Source of the DNA: a virus
IMG/VR virus record: IMGVR_UViG_3300047379_000682
Span: 1-28,190 of that record
DNA: 28,190 nt
Reading direction: 5' to 3' (one strand)
In this document: in pieces, positions 8,875 through 16,968 of the stretch
How the letters are laid out: every line of letters begins with the position of its first letter
How positions within the stretch are numbered: position 1 is the stretch's first letter
Notes under the pieces: model-generated
What the model was told of the DNA's origin: nothing
The model's input: the letters and a program-made list of their open reading frames with translations, nothing else
Databases searched by the model: none
Translations under genes and position numbers: made by a program

Positions 8875-11190
8875 TTATTGCTGTTGAGGCATTCCTCCAG
8901 GTACTGGTGCTTCTTCTGGTTGCTCCTGCATACCCGCCATAAAAGCCTCTTTTGTTGGTAAATTGTCCATTAAACTTCTTTCGCTTGAACCTTGTTCTCT
9001 CATACCCGCTAACTCTAATTCAAACTGATATTTCTCTTTTTGCAGTTGAGACTGTAGTTCCGCTTTTAGTTTCTCCATCTGCATTTTAGCCTGCATTTCC
9101 ATTTGCAAAGTTTGTTGCTTAGACTGTTCAGCAGATTGAGCAGATTGCATTTGAATCTGTCCGTTTTTCTCTTGCTGCTCCATTGCTTGCTGTTGAGCCT
9201 CTTCTCGCTTCTTTTTAATACGATATGCTAAAACTTGTTGAGCCTGTTTTAAATTTGTTATTTGCTCAATAAACACCGCATCTTCAAAGTCAACTTGACC
9301 TTGTGCAACACTTGCCTGTAATATCTGCATAAGTCTGGCTTTTTGTTCTTCTGTAGGCCTATCCTCTATCTTTACACCAAACTCATGTTTAGAGACAGTT
9401 TCGGTCATTTTGAAAAACTCCATTGTGTTTTTACCTAAAGATCTTATATAACCTTCTATAGGTCTTTTCTTTACTGAATCTTGCAGCCTAACTATAACCG
9501 CTGAGGCAAGTCTTTCTAACAATCTTCTTTCTCCTTGTTCTATATGTGCCAATGCATTATTAGTTGCTTGGGCAGCCAATTTAGCAGTAGTTGTCAATGA
9601 TCTTGCGTCTGGAGTAGATCCATCTGTAAACTCATTTAAACCTGTTATCTGCCTAATCATTTCAATATTATTTTGAATGACCTGGTAGTAAGTCATAGCG
9701 TCTCGACCTAGTCCGTTTTCTAATTCTTCAATAGGCTTATAATTGGTTGGTTTACCTCCTATATCGTTTTTTCTATATACAAGGGTACCTGTCTTATTGA
9801 ATAAATCGATAACATCCATAGGCTTCATTTGCTGACCTCCTGCTCCTAGTGGGATATCCTCTAAGGCACCAAGTTCAATCATAATACCTTTTGGACGTGC
9901 TTGGTTTATTGTGTTTTGTAGCCTATACCATGATATTTGTATTTGATCAGCAATTGGAATTAATTGTTCCATTATGCCTAATGGCTTCATGTTATGAAAA
10001 TCTGGAGCAAACAAATGGTAAGATAAATCTGTATCCATTAAATTTGATTTAACTCTCTTCATATCAGAACATAAACCGTAATCAAAACAATACTCAGAAT
10101 CAACTATCCAAGATATTTTATATACTGTTTTAAAGGATGATCTGATAAATTTCTTTTTTTTCTTGTTATAACTATTATAACCTGCTCTACCAAACCTCTT
10201 GTTACCTCTTCTATCTGTTCTAGACTCATGAACCATTTGGTCTACTGAGAAAAATTCTATATCTAAAACTAATATTTTTCTGTCATCATAATGCTTGTAA
10301 TGTTTCTTGTTACTTGGAAACATTTTAGTGTCTCCTTGTCTACCAGAAAACCTGTCTGCAATATCTTGATATTCTTTTTCGTTAAATTGATTTCCCGCTC
10401 TTTGCTTTAAATCTGAAATAGACATCTCAGTAATTTCTCCAACATGTATTTTATCAGTAAAATCTCTTTTATTACAATGTGATACTAATAACTTGCCTGG
10501 ATTTATTACTCTTATTTTAACTGCTCCGTTACTATCTATATATTCTTTGTAACCCGCTACACCAAAATCAAACAAACACTCATTTATTTGCTTACGCTTT
10601 TCTTCCATATCATTTGTATGAAAGATGAGGTCAATTCCTTGCTCCATTTCAATTGACGCATTATGCTTATATGTGTAGGCCATATGCATATCTAACTCCT
10701 CATCATTGCGAGGCTCCTTAGGTTTGGCCTTTAAAGCACTAAAGTTTTCCATGCCAGGCATGGTTTTAGCAGCCATGTTTCTCAAATCCATTTTAGCCTT
10801 TGTATTTTTATAATACATTTCTATATCAGACTGAGCCAATGAATCTATTGGTGTGGCTGTAATATTATATTCTGTTTTACTAAGTTTTCCTAATGCAATT
10901 CGTCTAAATTTTGGAACTATTGGTAAAACAGTCCAGTCTATAGCAAACCAACTTTCGTTATCCGCTTCATCAACATTTAACAATGATTTATATTTGTTAA
11001 TAGATTGATTTCCTTGTGCGTAGTCTTTTACCTTAGCATATGTACCTCTATTATTATGAAATGATTGGGTTCCATGTTGTGTATAATCTGACCACGCTGC
11101 TTTAGCGTATGACAAACACCAATCCTTACCCTTTTGAGAAGGGTCAATATTATGGTTTGGATAGTTTGCTTTTTCTGTGTGTTTTATCAT
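8875..11190 (-). CDS. Portal (head-tail connector) protein
   Basis: 771 residues, directly after the large terminase and overlapping its end by 4 bases (ATGA-type coupling). A central helical region (ALAHIEQGERRLLERLASAV), including the segment IRQITGLNEFTDGSTPDARS, resembles the NxxTG/G-xPxx patterns of large phage portals. The last ~140 residues are a Gln/Glu/Lys-rich coiled coil (EAQQQAMEQQEKNG and following) ending in a Gly/Pro/Gln tail. A dodecameric ring at one capsid vertex is the family role. Size and C-terminal coiled coil suit the large portals of podoviruses, including crAss-like phages, but that link is a guess. Confidence 0.82.
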   Translation of the reverse strand: MIKHTEKANYPNHNIDPSQKGKDWCLSYAKAAWSDYTQHGTQSFHNNRGTYAKVKDYAQGNQSINKYKSLLNVDEADNESWFAIDWTVLPIVPKFRRIALGKLSKTEYNITATPIDSLAQSDIEMYYKNTKAKMDLRNMAAKTMPGMENFSALKAKPKEPRNDEELDMHMAYTYKHNASIEMEQGIDLIFHTNDMEEKRKQINECLFDFGVAGYKEYIDSNGAVKIRVINPGKLLVSHCNKRDFTDKIHVGEITEMSISDLKQRAGNQFNEKEYQDIADRFSGRQGDTKMFPSNKKHYKHYDDRKILVLDIEFFSVDQMVHESRTDRRGNKRFGRAGYNSYNKKKKKFIRSSFKTVYKISWIVDSEYCFDYGLCSDMKRVKSNLMDTDLSYHLFAPDFHNMKPLGIMEQLIPIADQIQISWYRLQNTINQARPKGIMIELGALEDIPLGAGGQQMKPMDVIDLFNKTGTLVYRKNDIGGKPTNYKPIEELENGLGRDAMTYYQVIQNNIEMIRQITGLNEFTDGSTPDARSLTTTAKLAAQATNNALAHIEQGERRLLERLASAVIVRLQDSVKKRPIEGYIRSLGKNTMEFFKMTETVSKHEFGVKIEDRPTEEQKARLMQILQASVAQGQVDFEDAVFIEQITNLKQAQQVLAYRIKKKREEAQQQAMEQQEKNGQIQMQSAQSAEQSKQQTLQMEMQAKMQMEKLKAELQSQLQKEKYQFELELAGMREQGSSERSLMDNLPTKEAFMAGMQEQPEEAPVPGGMPQQQ

Positions 11191-13172
11191 CCTACCTTAA
11201 ACTTTTTAAACATATTTTTTGCTTCTACTAAATTTCCTTTTGTCAGGTAATTTTTTAAAAGTATATTTTTATCTGCTATAAGTGTATATCCTGCTGCCAT
11301 TGCCGCATCAAATTTTGTTGTTTTACTTATATCAAATTCTAACCAGTCTTTTAACAGTTCTGGAAAGCAAACCTTATCTACATTTGTTTCTATATAGTCT
11401 TCAGTTACTTCTGCAATTTGCTGATGTGTCTTCACAGATCCACTCATCCCAGGTTTAGCACTACCAGGTAAATACATTAAGAAGGCAGAATAACCCCGAT
11501 CTTCAAAATAATTTTTTATACCTATTTTGTTATCTTCAAAAAGAAGATCACATGAATAATAGTGACAGCACTTTAAAACATCTTCGTAAAATTGTCTTGC
11601 GGTACTTGGTCGGTAAATATATTCAACTATGAATGAACTGTCATAAAAATTTGATACTGAGTTGTGTTTCTTGTATACATAGAACGCTCCGTTAGACCTT
11701 CTTTGGTCTACAGTACTGTCATGATCATATGGGTCACACCCCATTGTAAACTCACCTTTTTTTGTTGGATAATAATTTTTACCCCTTTTTATAACATTAT
11801 TAGCATCCTTAAAATCATCAAACAAATATGATACCTTAAATCTTCCGTTTGACATTGGCTTAAATTCTACATGACCTGTTTCTCTGTCACCTACCCATTC
11901 AAAATTACCCTGTGTATATAAATTTTCATTCCAGGATACACGATCTATTTGATCGTTTAATTTCATTGCGTTAAATAAAGATCTCTCTCCATCTATTCTA
12001 AAAGCCTCTTCAATAGTGAACGGATTCCTCCTAATAATACTAGACATAGCACGATCATCATTGACAAGATTTGCACGTTCAGCCAGATAATACTCCTTAG
12101 CACGTTGCTCATCTGCATGACCATACTTGTCAAAGTATAAGGTTTTGTATGCGGGAGTAAAGAATCGAAATAATCCACTGGGAGTTCTACCATGTACATT
12201 TCTATCCTCCTGATTACTAGAGTTCCATAACCTTTTAAACTGCTCACCACCTGATTCCATTTCCTCAACAGTGGTTGTGTAAAGTAGTTTTCCAATGTAC
12301 GAGCCATCCAGTTCCGAACAGAAACGTACAACATTGTGCCTTTCCCAGACATCCACTTCCATAGTTTTTCCAACCTCGTCACCAAGGTATCTGTGTAATT
12401 TTGTTCCATCATATGCATATTTATCTGAACTCTTCCAATCTATTTGTGATTCAAGTTCTGGTTTTCCTAAGTCCTCAAGCGACTTTCGCCCACGCTTAGT
12501 TGTTCTATAAAATCTTAATTCTGAAGTTGGGGTGACCCCTTTTGACTGATCGTAAACAGGTCTAAAAAAATCTGGTAGTTTTTTAAAAGGCCCCACAATT
12601 GACTTAGCAAAAACATTGTTTTTAGCATCACTTGCAGTTTTAGACTGTATACCACCATTTTTGTTTTTTGACCTTGATATTAAATCAAACATAAAAACAC
12701 CCGCTCTTACTGTTTTTCCCTGTCTACGTTTTGTCAATTCTATCATGCCTAAACACTCAGGGTTATCTATACATGATTGTAAAAAATAAAAATATTCTTG
12801 ATCAACTTTTCTAAAATTTGGATAGCCTATGTCTATTTTCCACCAATTTAAAAACAAATAATGCATACCAGTAAGGTATTCTGCTGTTCCATTATTCATG
12901 AACCATACACCATTTAACCTTCTATCCCATTCTTGTGATCTAAAATTTTCTAACTCTACATCAAAGTAATCTTTATCCTCTGCTTGCCTGGCTAATTCTT
13001 CTTTTCTTTTATAATCATAATTTTCGGGTAACTCAGTTCTAACCCAAACTTGATCTGCTTTTTTAGAAGAACTAGTTATTATAGGCCTTTTTTCTATTTC
13101 CTTACTTATTATATTATAAACCTTACCTTTTGGCGGCAACGTAAATTCTACTCCTTGAATATTTACTGTCAT
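11187..13172 (-). CDS. terL: Terminase large subunit (packaging ATPase and nuclease)
   Basis: 661 residues with both expected domains. ATPase: a variant Walker A, TKRRQGKT, near residues 147-154 after GMIEL, and a Walker B-like RYLGDE with acidic residues near 265-266. Nuclease (RNase H-like fold): FTMGCDPYDHD (D480), LLFEDNKIG (E546/D547) and KFDAAMAAGY (D622), matching the usual acidic triad and spacing. It packages DNA into proheads together with the portal, encoded immediately downstream. The start overlaps the previous gene by 4 bases. The Walker A loop lacks the first Gly of the textbook motif, which is common in terminases. Confidence 0.95.
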   Translation of the reverse strand: MTVNIQGVEFTLPPKGKVYNIISKEIEKRPIITSSSKKADQVWVRTELPENYDYKRKEELARQAEDKDYFDVELENFRSQEWDRRLNGVWFMNNGTAEYLTGMHYLFLNWWKIDIGYPNFRKVDQEYFYFLQSCIDNPECLGMIELTKRRQGKTVRAGVFMFDLISRSKNKNGGIQSKTASDAKNNVFAKSIVGPFKKLPDFFRPVYDQSKGVTPTSELRFYRTTKRGRKSLEDLGKPELESQIDWKSSDKYAYDGTKLHRYLGDEVGKTMEVDVWERHNVVRFCSELDGSYIGKLLYTTTVEEMESGGEQFKRLWNSSNQEDRNVHGRTPSGLFRFFTPAYKTLYFDKYGHADEQRAKEYYLAERANLVNDDRAMSSIIRRNPFTIEEAFRIDGERSLFNAMKLNDQIDRVSWNENLYTQGNFEWVGDRETGHVEFKPMSNGRFKVSYLFDDFKDANNVIKRGKNYYPTKKGEFTMGCDPYDHDSTVDQRRSNGAFYVYKKHNSVSNFYDSSFIVEYIYRPSTARQFYEDVLKCCHYYSCDLLFEDNKIGIKNYFEDRGYSAFLMYLPGSAKPGMSGSVKTHQQIAEVTEDYIETNVDKVCFPELLKDWLEFDISKTTKFDAAMAAGYTLIADKNILLKNYLTKGNLVEAKNMFKKFKVG

Positions 13173-13765
13173 AAATTTGCGATAAATTCTGGTGTAAGTC
13201 TTTTATCTGCCTTTATTGTCTTTAACAACTCCTGATCTTCTCCGTACAGTTTCATGTAGTATGAATCTAATCTATCGTTTATAGTGTTTAAGTCATCCAT
13301 AATTTTTGACTTAATTTGCAACGCTTGTAATATATCTTTATCACGATCTCCTTCAACAGGGCTTAATAGTTTTTTTTGATATTCAAAAAATGTTTGTTCA
13401 TTTGAAACAATCATAGACCATATTCTATTATTTTGTTTTCTTAAGAACTCATCTACCATTTCAACTACTTTAGATGACTGGAAAAAAAACATATCATGTA
13501 AAATCTCATTATCTTTTACAAGATTATATCCAGATAAAACAGCGGCTTGTTCCTTTCTTATTTTAAGATCTGGAAACTGTTCTTTCATTGGTGTATTTTG
13601 ATCATACATATAAAGAACATATGTAATCATTTGATCATCAGCAGATTGAAAACTACTAAACATTTTCATTTTAGGATACTTTTTCTTTAATGATCCTTTC
13701 ACCTTAAATGGATTAAATATCATTTTATTAAAGTCCTCTTTATTGAAGATCTCGGTTAAAGACAT
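13169..13765 (-). CDS. Terminase-adjacent protein, candidate small-subunit-like
   Basis: 198 residues, first gene of the minus-strand structural operon and overlapping terL by 4 bases. Helical and charged throughout (MSLTEIFNKEDFNKMIFNPF; KVVEMVDEFLRKQNNRIWSM; LQIKSKIMDDLNTINDRLDS). No helix-turn-helix is obvious. Position directly before terL is where small terminase subunits usually lie, but nothing in the sequence proves that role; it could be another morphogenesis protein. A promoter-like sequence lies about 18 bases upstream. Confidence 0.7.
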   Translation of the reverse strand: MSLTEIFNKEDFNKMIFNPFKVKGSLKKKYPKMKMFSSFQSADDQMITYVLYMYDQNTPMKEQFPDLKIRKEQAAVLSGYNLVKDNEILHDMFFFQSSKVVEMVDEFLRKQNNRIWSMIVSNEQTFFEYQKKLLSPVEGDRDKDILQALQIKSKIMDDLNTINDRLDSYYMKLYGEDQELLKTIKADKRLTPEFIANL

Positions 13766-13782
13766 ATTGTTGGTTTTTGGTA

Positions 13783-13814
13783 AAAATATAACTAATCAAT
13801 CATGTAGTTGTCAA
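13783..13814 (-). promoter_or_regulatory. Putative Bacteroidetes-type promoter for the packaging/capsid operon
   Basis: Minus-strand reading: TTGACA (13809-13814), 21 bases, then TATATTTT (13783-13790). This resembles the Bacteroidetes -33 TTG and -7 TAnnTTTG elements with normal spacing. It lies just upstream of the start at 13765 in the 143-base divergent gap (13766-13908). A plus-strand -7-like element, TATATTTA, lies near 13884 but has no good -33 partner. Confidence 0.5.
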
Positions 13815-13908
13815 AATTCTTATTCGACTTTTATGACAGTAGATTGGGTATTAAATTATTAGGCCTCATATAGCAACATCTTTTATATTTACCCTTTAAT
13901 TTATTGTT

Positions 13909-14154
13909 ATGGCACTATATCAAGGTAAGAGCGTGACGCTCAATAAGGTAATGAAGTCAGAACGAGCAGCAAAGAAAAGTAAGGTGTATGTGAAGAAGCC
14001 TAACGGAAAAGTTACTGTCGTTCACTTTGGGGATCCTAACATGAAAATTAAAAAAAATATCCCTAGTAGAAGAAAATCTTTTAGGGCTAGACATAAATGT
14101 GATAATCCAGGCCCAAGATGGAAAGCAAGATATTGGGCATGTAAAACTTGGTAA
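13909..14154 (+). CDS. Small basic phage protein, DUF5872-like
   Basis: 81 residues, strongly basic. The C-terminal half carries a phage-associated pattern: VHFGDPNMKIKKN, then RRKSFRARHKCDNPGP, then KARYWACKTW. I recall this GDPNM / RKSFRARHxCDNPG / KARYWxCKxW pattern from small uncharacterised phage proteins usually annotated DUF5872; that recall needs a profile search. The two Cys and the His could bind zinc. It is the first gene of the plus-strand run diverging from the packaging operon. Confidence 0.75.
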   Translation: MALYQGKSVTLNKVMKSERAAKKSKVYVKKPNGKVTVVHFGDPNMKIKKNIPSRRKSFRARHKCDNPGPRWKARYWACKTW

Positions 14155-14158
14155 CCCC

Positions 14159-14332
14159 ATGATGACAATGCAAGACTTAAAATTATACCTTATTAACGCA
14201 GGGACGTTTACTATCTCTATGACACAAATCGATACAGTACTTAAAATATCACTTTTGGTAATCTCAATTGGATACACCGCACAGCGTTGGTATTATTTAA
14301 GACAAGAAAATAAAGATAAAGACAATGGATAA
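14159..14332 (+). CDS. Small one-TM membrane protein (holin-like candidate)
   Basis: 57 residues from the ATG at 14159, four bases after the previous stop. An upstream ATG at 14099 in the same frame would overlap the previous gene by 56 bases and is less likely. It has an amphipathic N-terminus (MQDLKLYLINAGTFTISM), one hydrophobic segment (VLKISLLVISIGYTAQ) and a charged tail. Size and topology would suit a holin or a lysis accessory, but no lysin gene is nearby in the window. Confidence 0.65.
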   Translation: MMTMQDLKLYLINAGTFTISMTQIDTVLKISLLVISIGYTAQRWYYLRQENKDKDNG

Positions 14333-14579
14333 AATTGAAAAACTTAGATTAAAAGTTGAATATTACAAAAAAGCAGGAAAGCATCAACAAGCATATAATC
14401 TTGAAAAAAAGATAAAGCAATTGATGGCTAAGGCTGAATACAAAGAAAAAAGAGGTAAAACTGGTATTGGCAAAATAATCAAAAAAGTTAAAGACAAAGT
14501 TGTCGATACTGCTGAGAAGGTAAAAGATGAACTTCCTGAAGTAACAGTTAAGATTAAGAAGAAGAATAAAAAGAAATAA
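14325..14579 (+). CDS. Lys-rich helical small protein, unrecognised
   Basis: 84 residues, nearly all Lys, Glu, Ala and Val. The first half is a predicted coiled coil (IEKLRLKVEYYKKAGKHQQA). The second half has VKDKVVDTAEKVKDELPEV and a poly-Lys end. Its start overlaps the membrane-protein gene by 8 bases, indicating translational coupling. Function unknown; nucleic-acid or capsid binding is conceivable from charge only. Confidence 0.65.
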   Translation: MDKIEKLRLKVEYYKKAGKHQQAYNLEKKIKQLMAKAEYKEKRGKTGIGKIIKKVKDKVVDTAEKVKDELPEVTVKIKKKNKKK

Positions 14580-14581
14580 TA

Positions 14582-14809
14582 ATGGCAGGTAGAGATTACA
14601 AAGCGGAATATAAAAAGTTTCAGTCTTCTCCTGCTATGATAAAATATAGAGCACTTCTAAATAAGTACAACCGTAAGAGAGGCACATATGGAAATGGTGA
14701 TGGTTTAGATGCATCTCATAGAGACGGTAGAATAGTTGGACTTGAAGACGAATCCGTTAATAGAGGTAGAAAAGAAAAAAGTAGACTAAAAAAAATTAAA
14801 AAAGCATAA
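14582..14809 (+). CDS. Small basic HNH-like remnant protein
   Basis: 75 residues. It opens MAGRDYKAEYKKFQSSPAMI and contains GNGDGLDASHRDGRIVG followed by NRGRKEKSRLKK. The DG-D-xHxDG-(N)RGRK pattern resembles small phage proteins that look like shortened HNH-type zinc-free nucleases (usually D-HxDG-N-NLRxxxxxxNRxRK). Here the Asn-Leu-Arg stretch is weak, so activity is doubtful. It begins 2 bases after the previous stop. Confidence 0.65.
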   Translation: MAGRDYKAEYKKFQSSPAMIKYRALLNKYNRKRGTYGNGDGLDASHRDGRIVGLEDESVNRGRKEKSRLKKIKKA

Positions 14810-14811
14810 CT

Positions 14812-14886
14812 ATGGCATATTCAAAAATCAAAAAAATGTGTAAGTGTGGAAAGCCTTACAGTAAGTGTAAAAAGTGTAATAAGTAA
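14812..14886 (+). CDS. 24-residue Cys/Lys micro-protein
   Basis: The ATG is 2 bases after the previous stop and the TAA is at 14884-14886. The product, MAYSKIKKMCKCGKPYSKCK plus KCNK, has four Cys in a CxC...CxxC arrangement that could hold one zinc ion. Tight packing between two coupled genes (3 bases to the next ATG) argues that it is translated. Short phage zinc knuckles of this kind are known, but I do not recognise a family. Confidence 0.6.
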   Translation: MAYSKIKKMCKCGKPYSKCKKCNK

Positions 14887-14889
14887 GTT

Positions 14890-15102
14890 ATGGCACTAGA
14901 AACACCAGATGGTACAAAAACACCTAAACAAATTAGGAAGAAAAAACGACTAGACAAACGTAATGCTACTGCTAAAAAACGTGCGGAAAGATTAAAAATT
15001 AAAAATGATCCTGAAAAGCCATCTAGCACATACAATACATCTACATTAGATCCTAACTCAAGTGTAAACTACAATGCCATGAATGAGGCAATGTTTAAAT
15101 AA
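14890..15102 (+). CDS. Small basic protein, unrecognised
   Basis: 70 residues. The N-terminal half is very basic (PKQIRKKKRLDKRNATAKKR); the C-terminal half is polar (SSTYNTSTLDPNSSVNYNAM). It is in the same tight plus-strand run as its neighbours, 3 bases after the micro-protein. No recognised domain. Confidence 0.6.
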   Translation: MALETPDGTKTPKQIRKKKRLDKRNATAKKRAERLKIKNDPEKPSSTYNTSTLDPNSSVNYNAMNEAMFK

Positions 15103-15107
15103 ATACT

Positions 15108-16037
15108 ATGGAAGACGAAGAAATCATTGACCCAAGGCAACAGGCCATAAATGCAAAAAAAGAAAAACTCAAGGCTCTTTTACAAAAAAGAAAAAAGGCT
15201 ACTGCAAATAGAGAAACTGCTTTATCAGAAAGAGAAAAGGTTGCTCTAGAAAGAAAGGAACTTTTAAAAAAGAAAAGGGCTGAAAGAGAGCAAGAAATAG
15301 CAAACTTCAAGGCTAAAAGAAATGCTGAAATTCAAGCAAAAAAAGACGAAAGACTTGCTGAAATTCAAAAAAAGAAAGATTTTGATGCAGAAGGTAAACA
15401 ACTTGCTTCTGATTTTGATAAAGAAGAAGCGATTAGAAGAGCGGCAGCGATTCAGAAAAAAGCCGAAGATGATAATTATGACTGGAATTATATAGGTGGT
15501 GATGAAAATACCGCTAACAAAAGACAGAGAACCGAAATTATTGAAGGTGAAAAAGAAGTAGAAAGAATAATTAAGGGGACTAAAGAAATCAATACATTTA
15601 AACCAACTGGTAATACAGATGAAGATGTATATAACGCAGACCCTAGTTTAAAAAAGAAGTACCCAACCTTAGAAAAGTTTAGGATTGCTGCACAAAAATA
15701 TCGTGATGATCAAGTTAAAACTGTAGAGACAGAGCAAAAAGTCATTGAAAAAGTTCCTACTAGAGAAGAAAAGGTTATTACTCAAACTAGAGAGGATTGG
15801 ATTAAGAAACAACATTGGGCTGAAGGGTTACCTAAAGGTTTAGTTTCTTCACTAGCACTTAGTATGAGAAAAAGAGGTAATGACATGACTCCTAAAGAAT
15901 TATATGACATATTCAAATCACAAACATCTGAAAAAGAATCTGCTGCATGGGCTAGAAAAAATGGATTTGGTTATCTATTAGGTGGTAGAGGTGGTAGAGG
16001 ATCATCTACAACAAGTGGTAAAACAAACTTTAATTAA
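15108..16037 (+). CDS. Long coiled-coil Lys/Glu-rich protein, unrecognised
   Basis: 309 residues. About residues 10-120 form one charged helix or coiled coil rich in Lys, Glu, Ala and Arg (KEKLKALLQKRKKATANRE and following). A middle region follows with VEKIxKGTKEIN-like and PTGNTDEDVYNADPSLKKKY text. The C-terminal part is more globular (WAEGLPKGLVSSLALSMRKR; TPKELYDIFKSQTSEKESAA) and ends in a Gly/Arg/Ser-rich tail. It is the largest gene of the Lys-rich cluster. An internal virion or ejected protein is possible from composition and neighbours, but unproven. Confidence 0.65.
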   Translation: MEDEEIIDPRQQAINAKKEKLKALLQKRKKATANRETALSEREKVALERKELLKKKRAEREQEIANFKAKRNAEIQAKKDERLAEIQKKKDFDAEGKQLASDFDKEEAIRRAAAIQKKAEDDNYDWNYIGGDENTANKRQRTEIIEGEKEVERIIKGTKEINTFKPTGNTDEDVYNADPSLKKKYPTLEKFRIAAQKYRDDQVKTVETEQKVIEKVPTREEKVITQTREDWIKKQHWAEGLPKGLVSSLALSMRKRGNDMTPKELYDIFKSQTSEKESAAWARKNGFGYLLGGRGGRGSSTTSGKTNFN

Positions 16038-16207
16038 TGGCTACAGATTTAAAACAACAAGTAGAAGAATTAGAAGTCTTAAAATCTATGACTTCTGATT
16101 TTGGAGAGCAAATGGAAATTGCTGACAAGATTCATAATTTGAACATGAAAATTAATGGAGTTAAGCCAACAGATTCGTATATTGAGTGTGTTGGATGTGG
16201 CTCATAA
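16037..16207 (+). CDS. 56-residue helical protein ending in CVGCG
   Basis: The ATG overlaps the preceding TAA by one base (TAATG). The product begins MATDLKQQVEELEVLKSMTS, continues as a helix and ends IECVGCGS, where the CxxC could bind a metal. The frame is maintained to a TAA at 16205-16207 and the gene fits the tight coupling of this cluster. No family recognised. Confidence 0.55.
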   Translation: MATDLKQQVEELEVLKSMTSDFGEQMEIADKIHNLNMKINGVKPTDSYIECVGCGS

Positions 16208-16217
16208 ATAATTAACT

Positions 16218-16367
16218 ATGGGTAAAATGCTAAAAAGAGCAGATGGTAGTTATTCTCCAAGAGGTTTGTGGGATAATATTAGAGCCGCAAGAAAAAAAGG
16301 AGGTAAGAAAAATAAGCCTTCTAAAGAAATGATCAAACAAATTAAAAAAATCAAAAAAGAAGAATAA
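16218..16367 (+). CDS. 49-residue Lys-rich protein
   Basis: Begins MGKMLKRADGSYSPRGLWDN and ends in a Lys-rich helix (KEMIKQIKKIKKEE). The stop is 1 base before the next ATG. About one third of residues are Lys or Arg. The RADGSYSPRGLWDNIR phrase looks like a conserved small-protein head, but I cannot name the family. Confidence 0.55.
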   Translation: MGKMLKRADGSYSPRGLWDNIRAARKKGGKKNKPSKEMIKQIKKIKKEE

Positions 16368-16368
16368 T

Positions 16369-16554
16369 ATGTCAGCAGGAGAGAATCAACCATTTATACT
16401 TAGTGATCAGAATGCAGTAGATGTACTTGCGATAAGAAAGGTTGAACTCTTACTTGATGTATTAGCAGCATTAGATAATGCTAACTCACCAGATCTTTAT
16501 GGTGTTAAGATGTCTGTTGTAGACAAAATTGAAAGAGCAATACAAAGTCTATAA
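16369..16554 (+). CDS. 61-residue helical protein, last of the Lys-rich cluster
   Basis: Not basic, unlike its neighbours: MSAGENQPFILSDQNAVDVL, then AIRKVELLLDVLAALDNANS. Predicted all-helical. It begins 1 base after the previous stop. An open frame shifted by -1 continues from within its last codons to 16658 (see next entry). Confidence 0.55.
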   Translation: MSAGENQPFILSDQNAVDVLAIRKVELLLDVLAALDNANSPDLYGVKMSVVDKIERAIQSL

Positions 16555-16598
16555 CTTATTATCCCAATGAATTTGAAGCAACTTTATCGCAGGGTGGT

Positions 16599-16658
16599 AT
16601 GGAGTATCTATCTTCATTTGTAAGATATATTCTGCCAGTAATTTTTTTGGTAGGTTAA
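16599..16658 (+). CDS. Possible 19-residue membrane peptide or frameshift extension
   Basis: The frame starting at ATG 16599 encodes MEYLSSFVRYILPVIFLVG, an amphipathic then hydrophobic peptide. The same frame is open upstream to 16533, with no ATG, overlapping the end of the gene at 16369-16554 in the -1 frame, and reads TYYPNEFEATLSQGG before the Met. Either a tiny gene, an extension reached by frameshifting, or chance. No classical slippery heptamer is visible in the overlap. Confidence 0.3.
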   Translation: MEYLSSFVRYILPVIFLVG

Positions 16659-16930
16659 CTGCCTTTAAGTGATTCGTGAATTTCTTTAACTCTTTCATAG
16701 TGCATTATTTTTAGCATGTTCTTAAATTTCTTTTTGTCTCCGAAATATGAGTGACATTCCCTGCACAGTGCTTGTAAGTTTTCGGGGGTATCCTTTTCAT
16801 TAGATCCTCCCATTCCCCTGGGTTCTATATGGTGTATATCAACCGCAGTATTATTACATACTTCACATCCAATCCAATCTCCTGGTTCATACAGAAATGA
16901 CTCGTGATATAATTTAACATGTTTCTTCAT
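16655..16930 (-). CDS. HNH endonuclease
   Basis: 91 residues with a complete HNH signature: CEVC (22-25), DIHHIEPRGMGG (His33/34), ENLQALCRECH (Asn51, Cys56, Cys59, His60). The two CxxC pairs make a zinc-binding HNH domain. Such small free-standing HNH proteins in phages may be homing nucleases or cofactors of packaging. It is the distal gene of a three-gene minus-strand group and converges on the Lys-rich cluster. The terminase lies 2.2 kb away on the same strand, but in another transcription unit. Confidence 0.9.
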   Translation of the reverse strand: MKKHVKLYHESFLYEPGDWIGCEVCNNTAVDIHHIEPRGMGGSNEKDTPENLQALCRECHSYFGDKKKFKNMLKIMHYERVKEIHESLKGS

Positions 16931-16968
16931 TTCGGGGCGATATTTTCGCTACTCGTTTTTAAAAATTT

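Noticed and set aside
11993-12418. Minus-strand 141-codon frame inside terL
   Set aside because: It overlaps the terL reading frame, which carries the conserved ATPase region; it is a shadow.
14099-14158. Upstream ATG for the one-TM protein
   Set aside because: It would overlap the preceding gene by 56 bases; the ATG at 14159 or 14162 fits the tight spacing of the cluster.
13957-14277. Minus-strand 106-codon frame
   Set aside because: It lies opposite two plus-strand genes with recognisable features and is a mirror of their codon bias.
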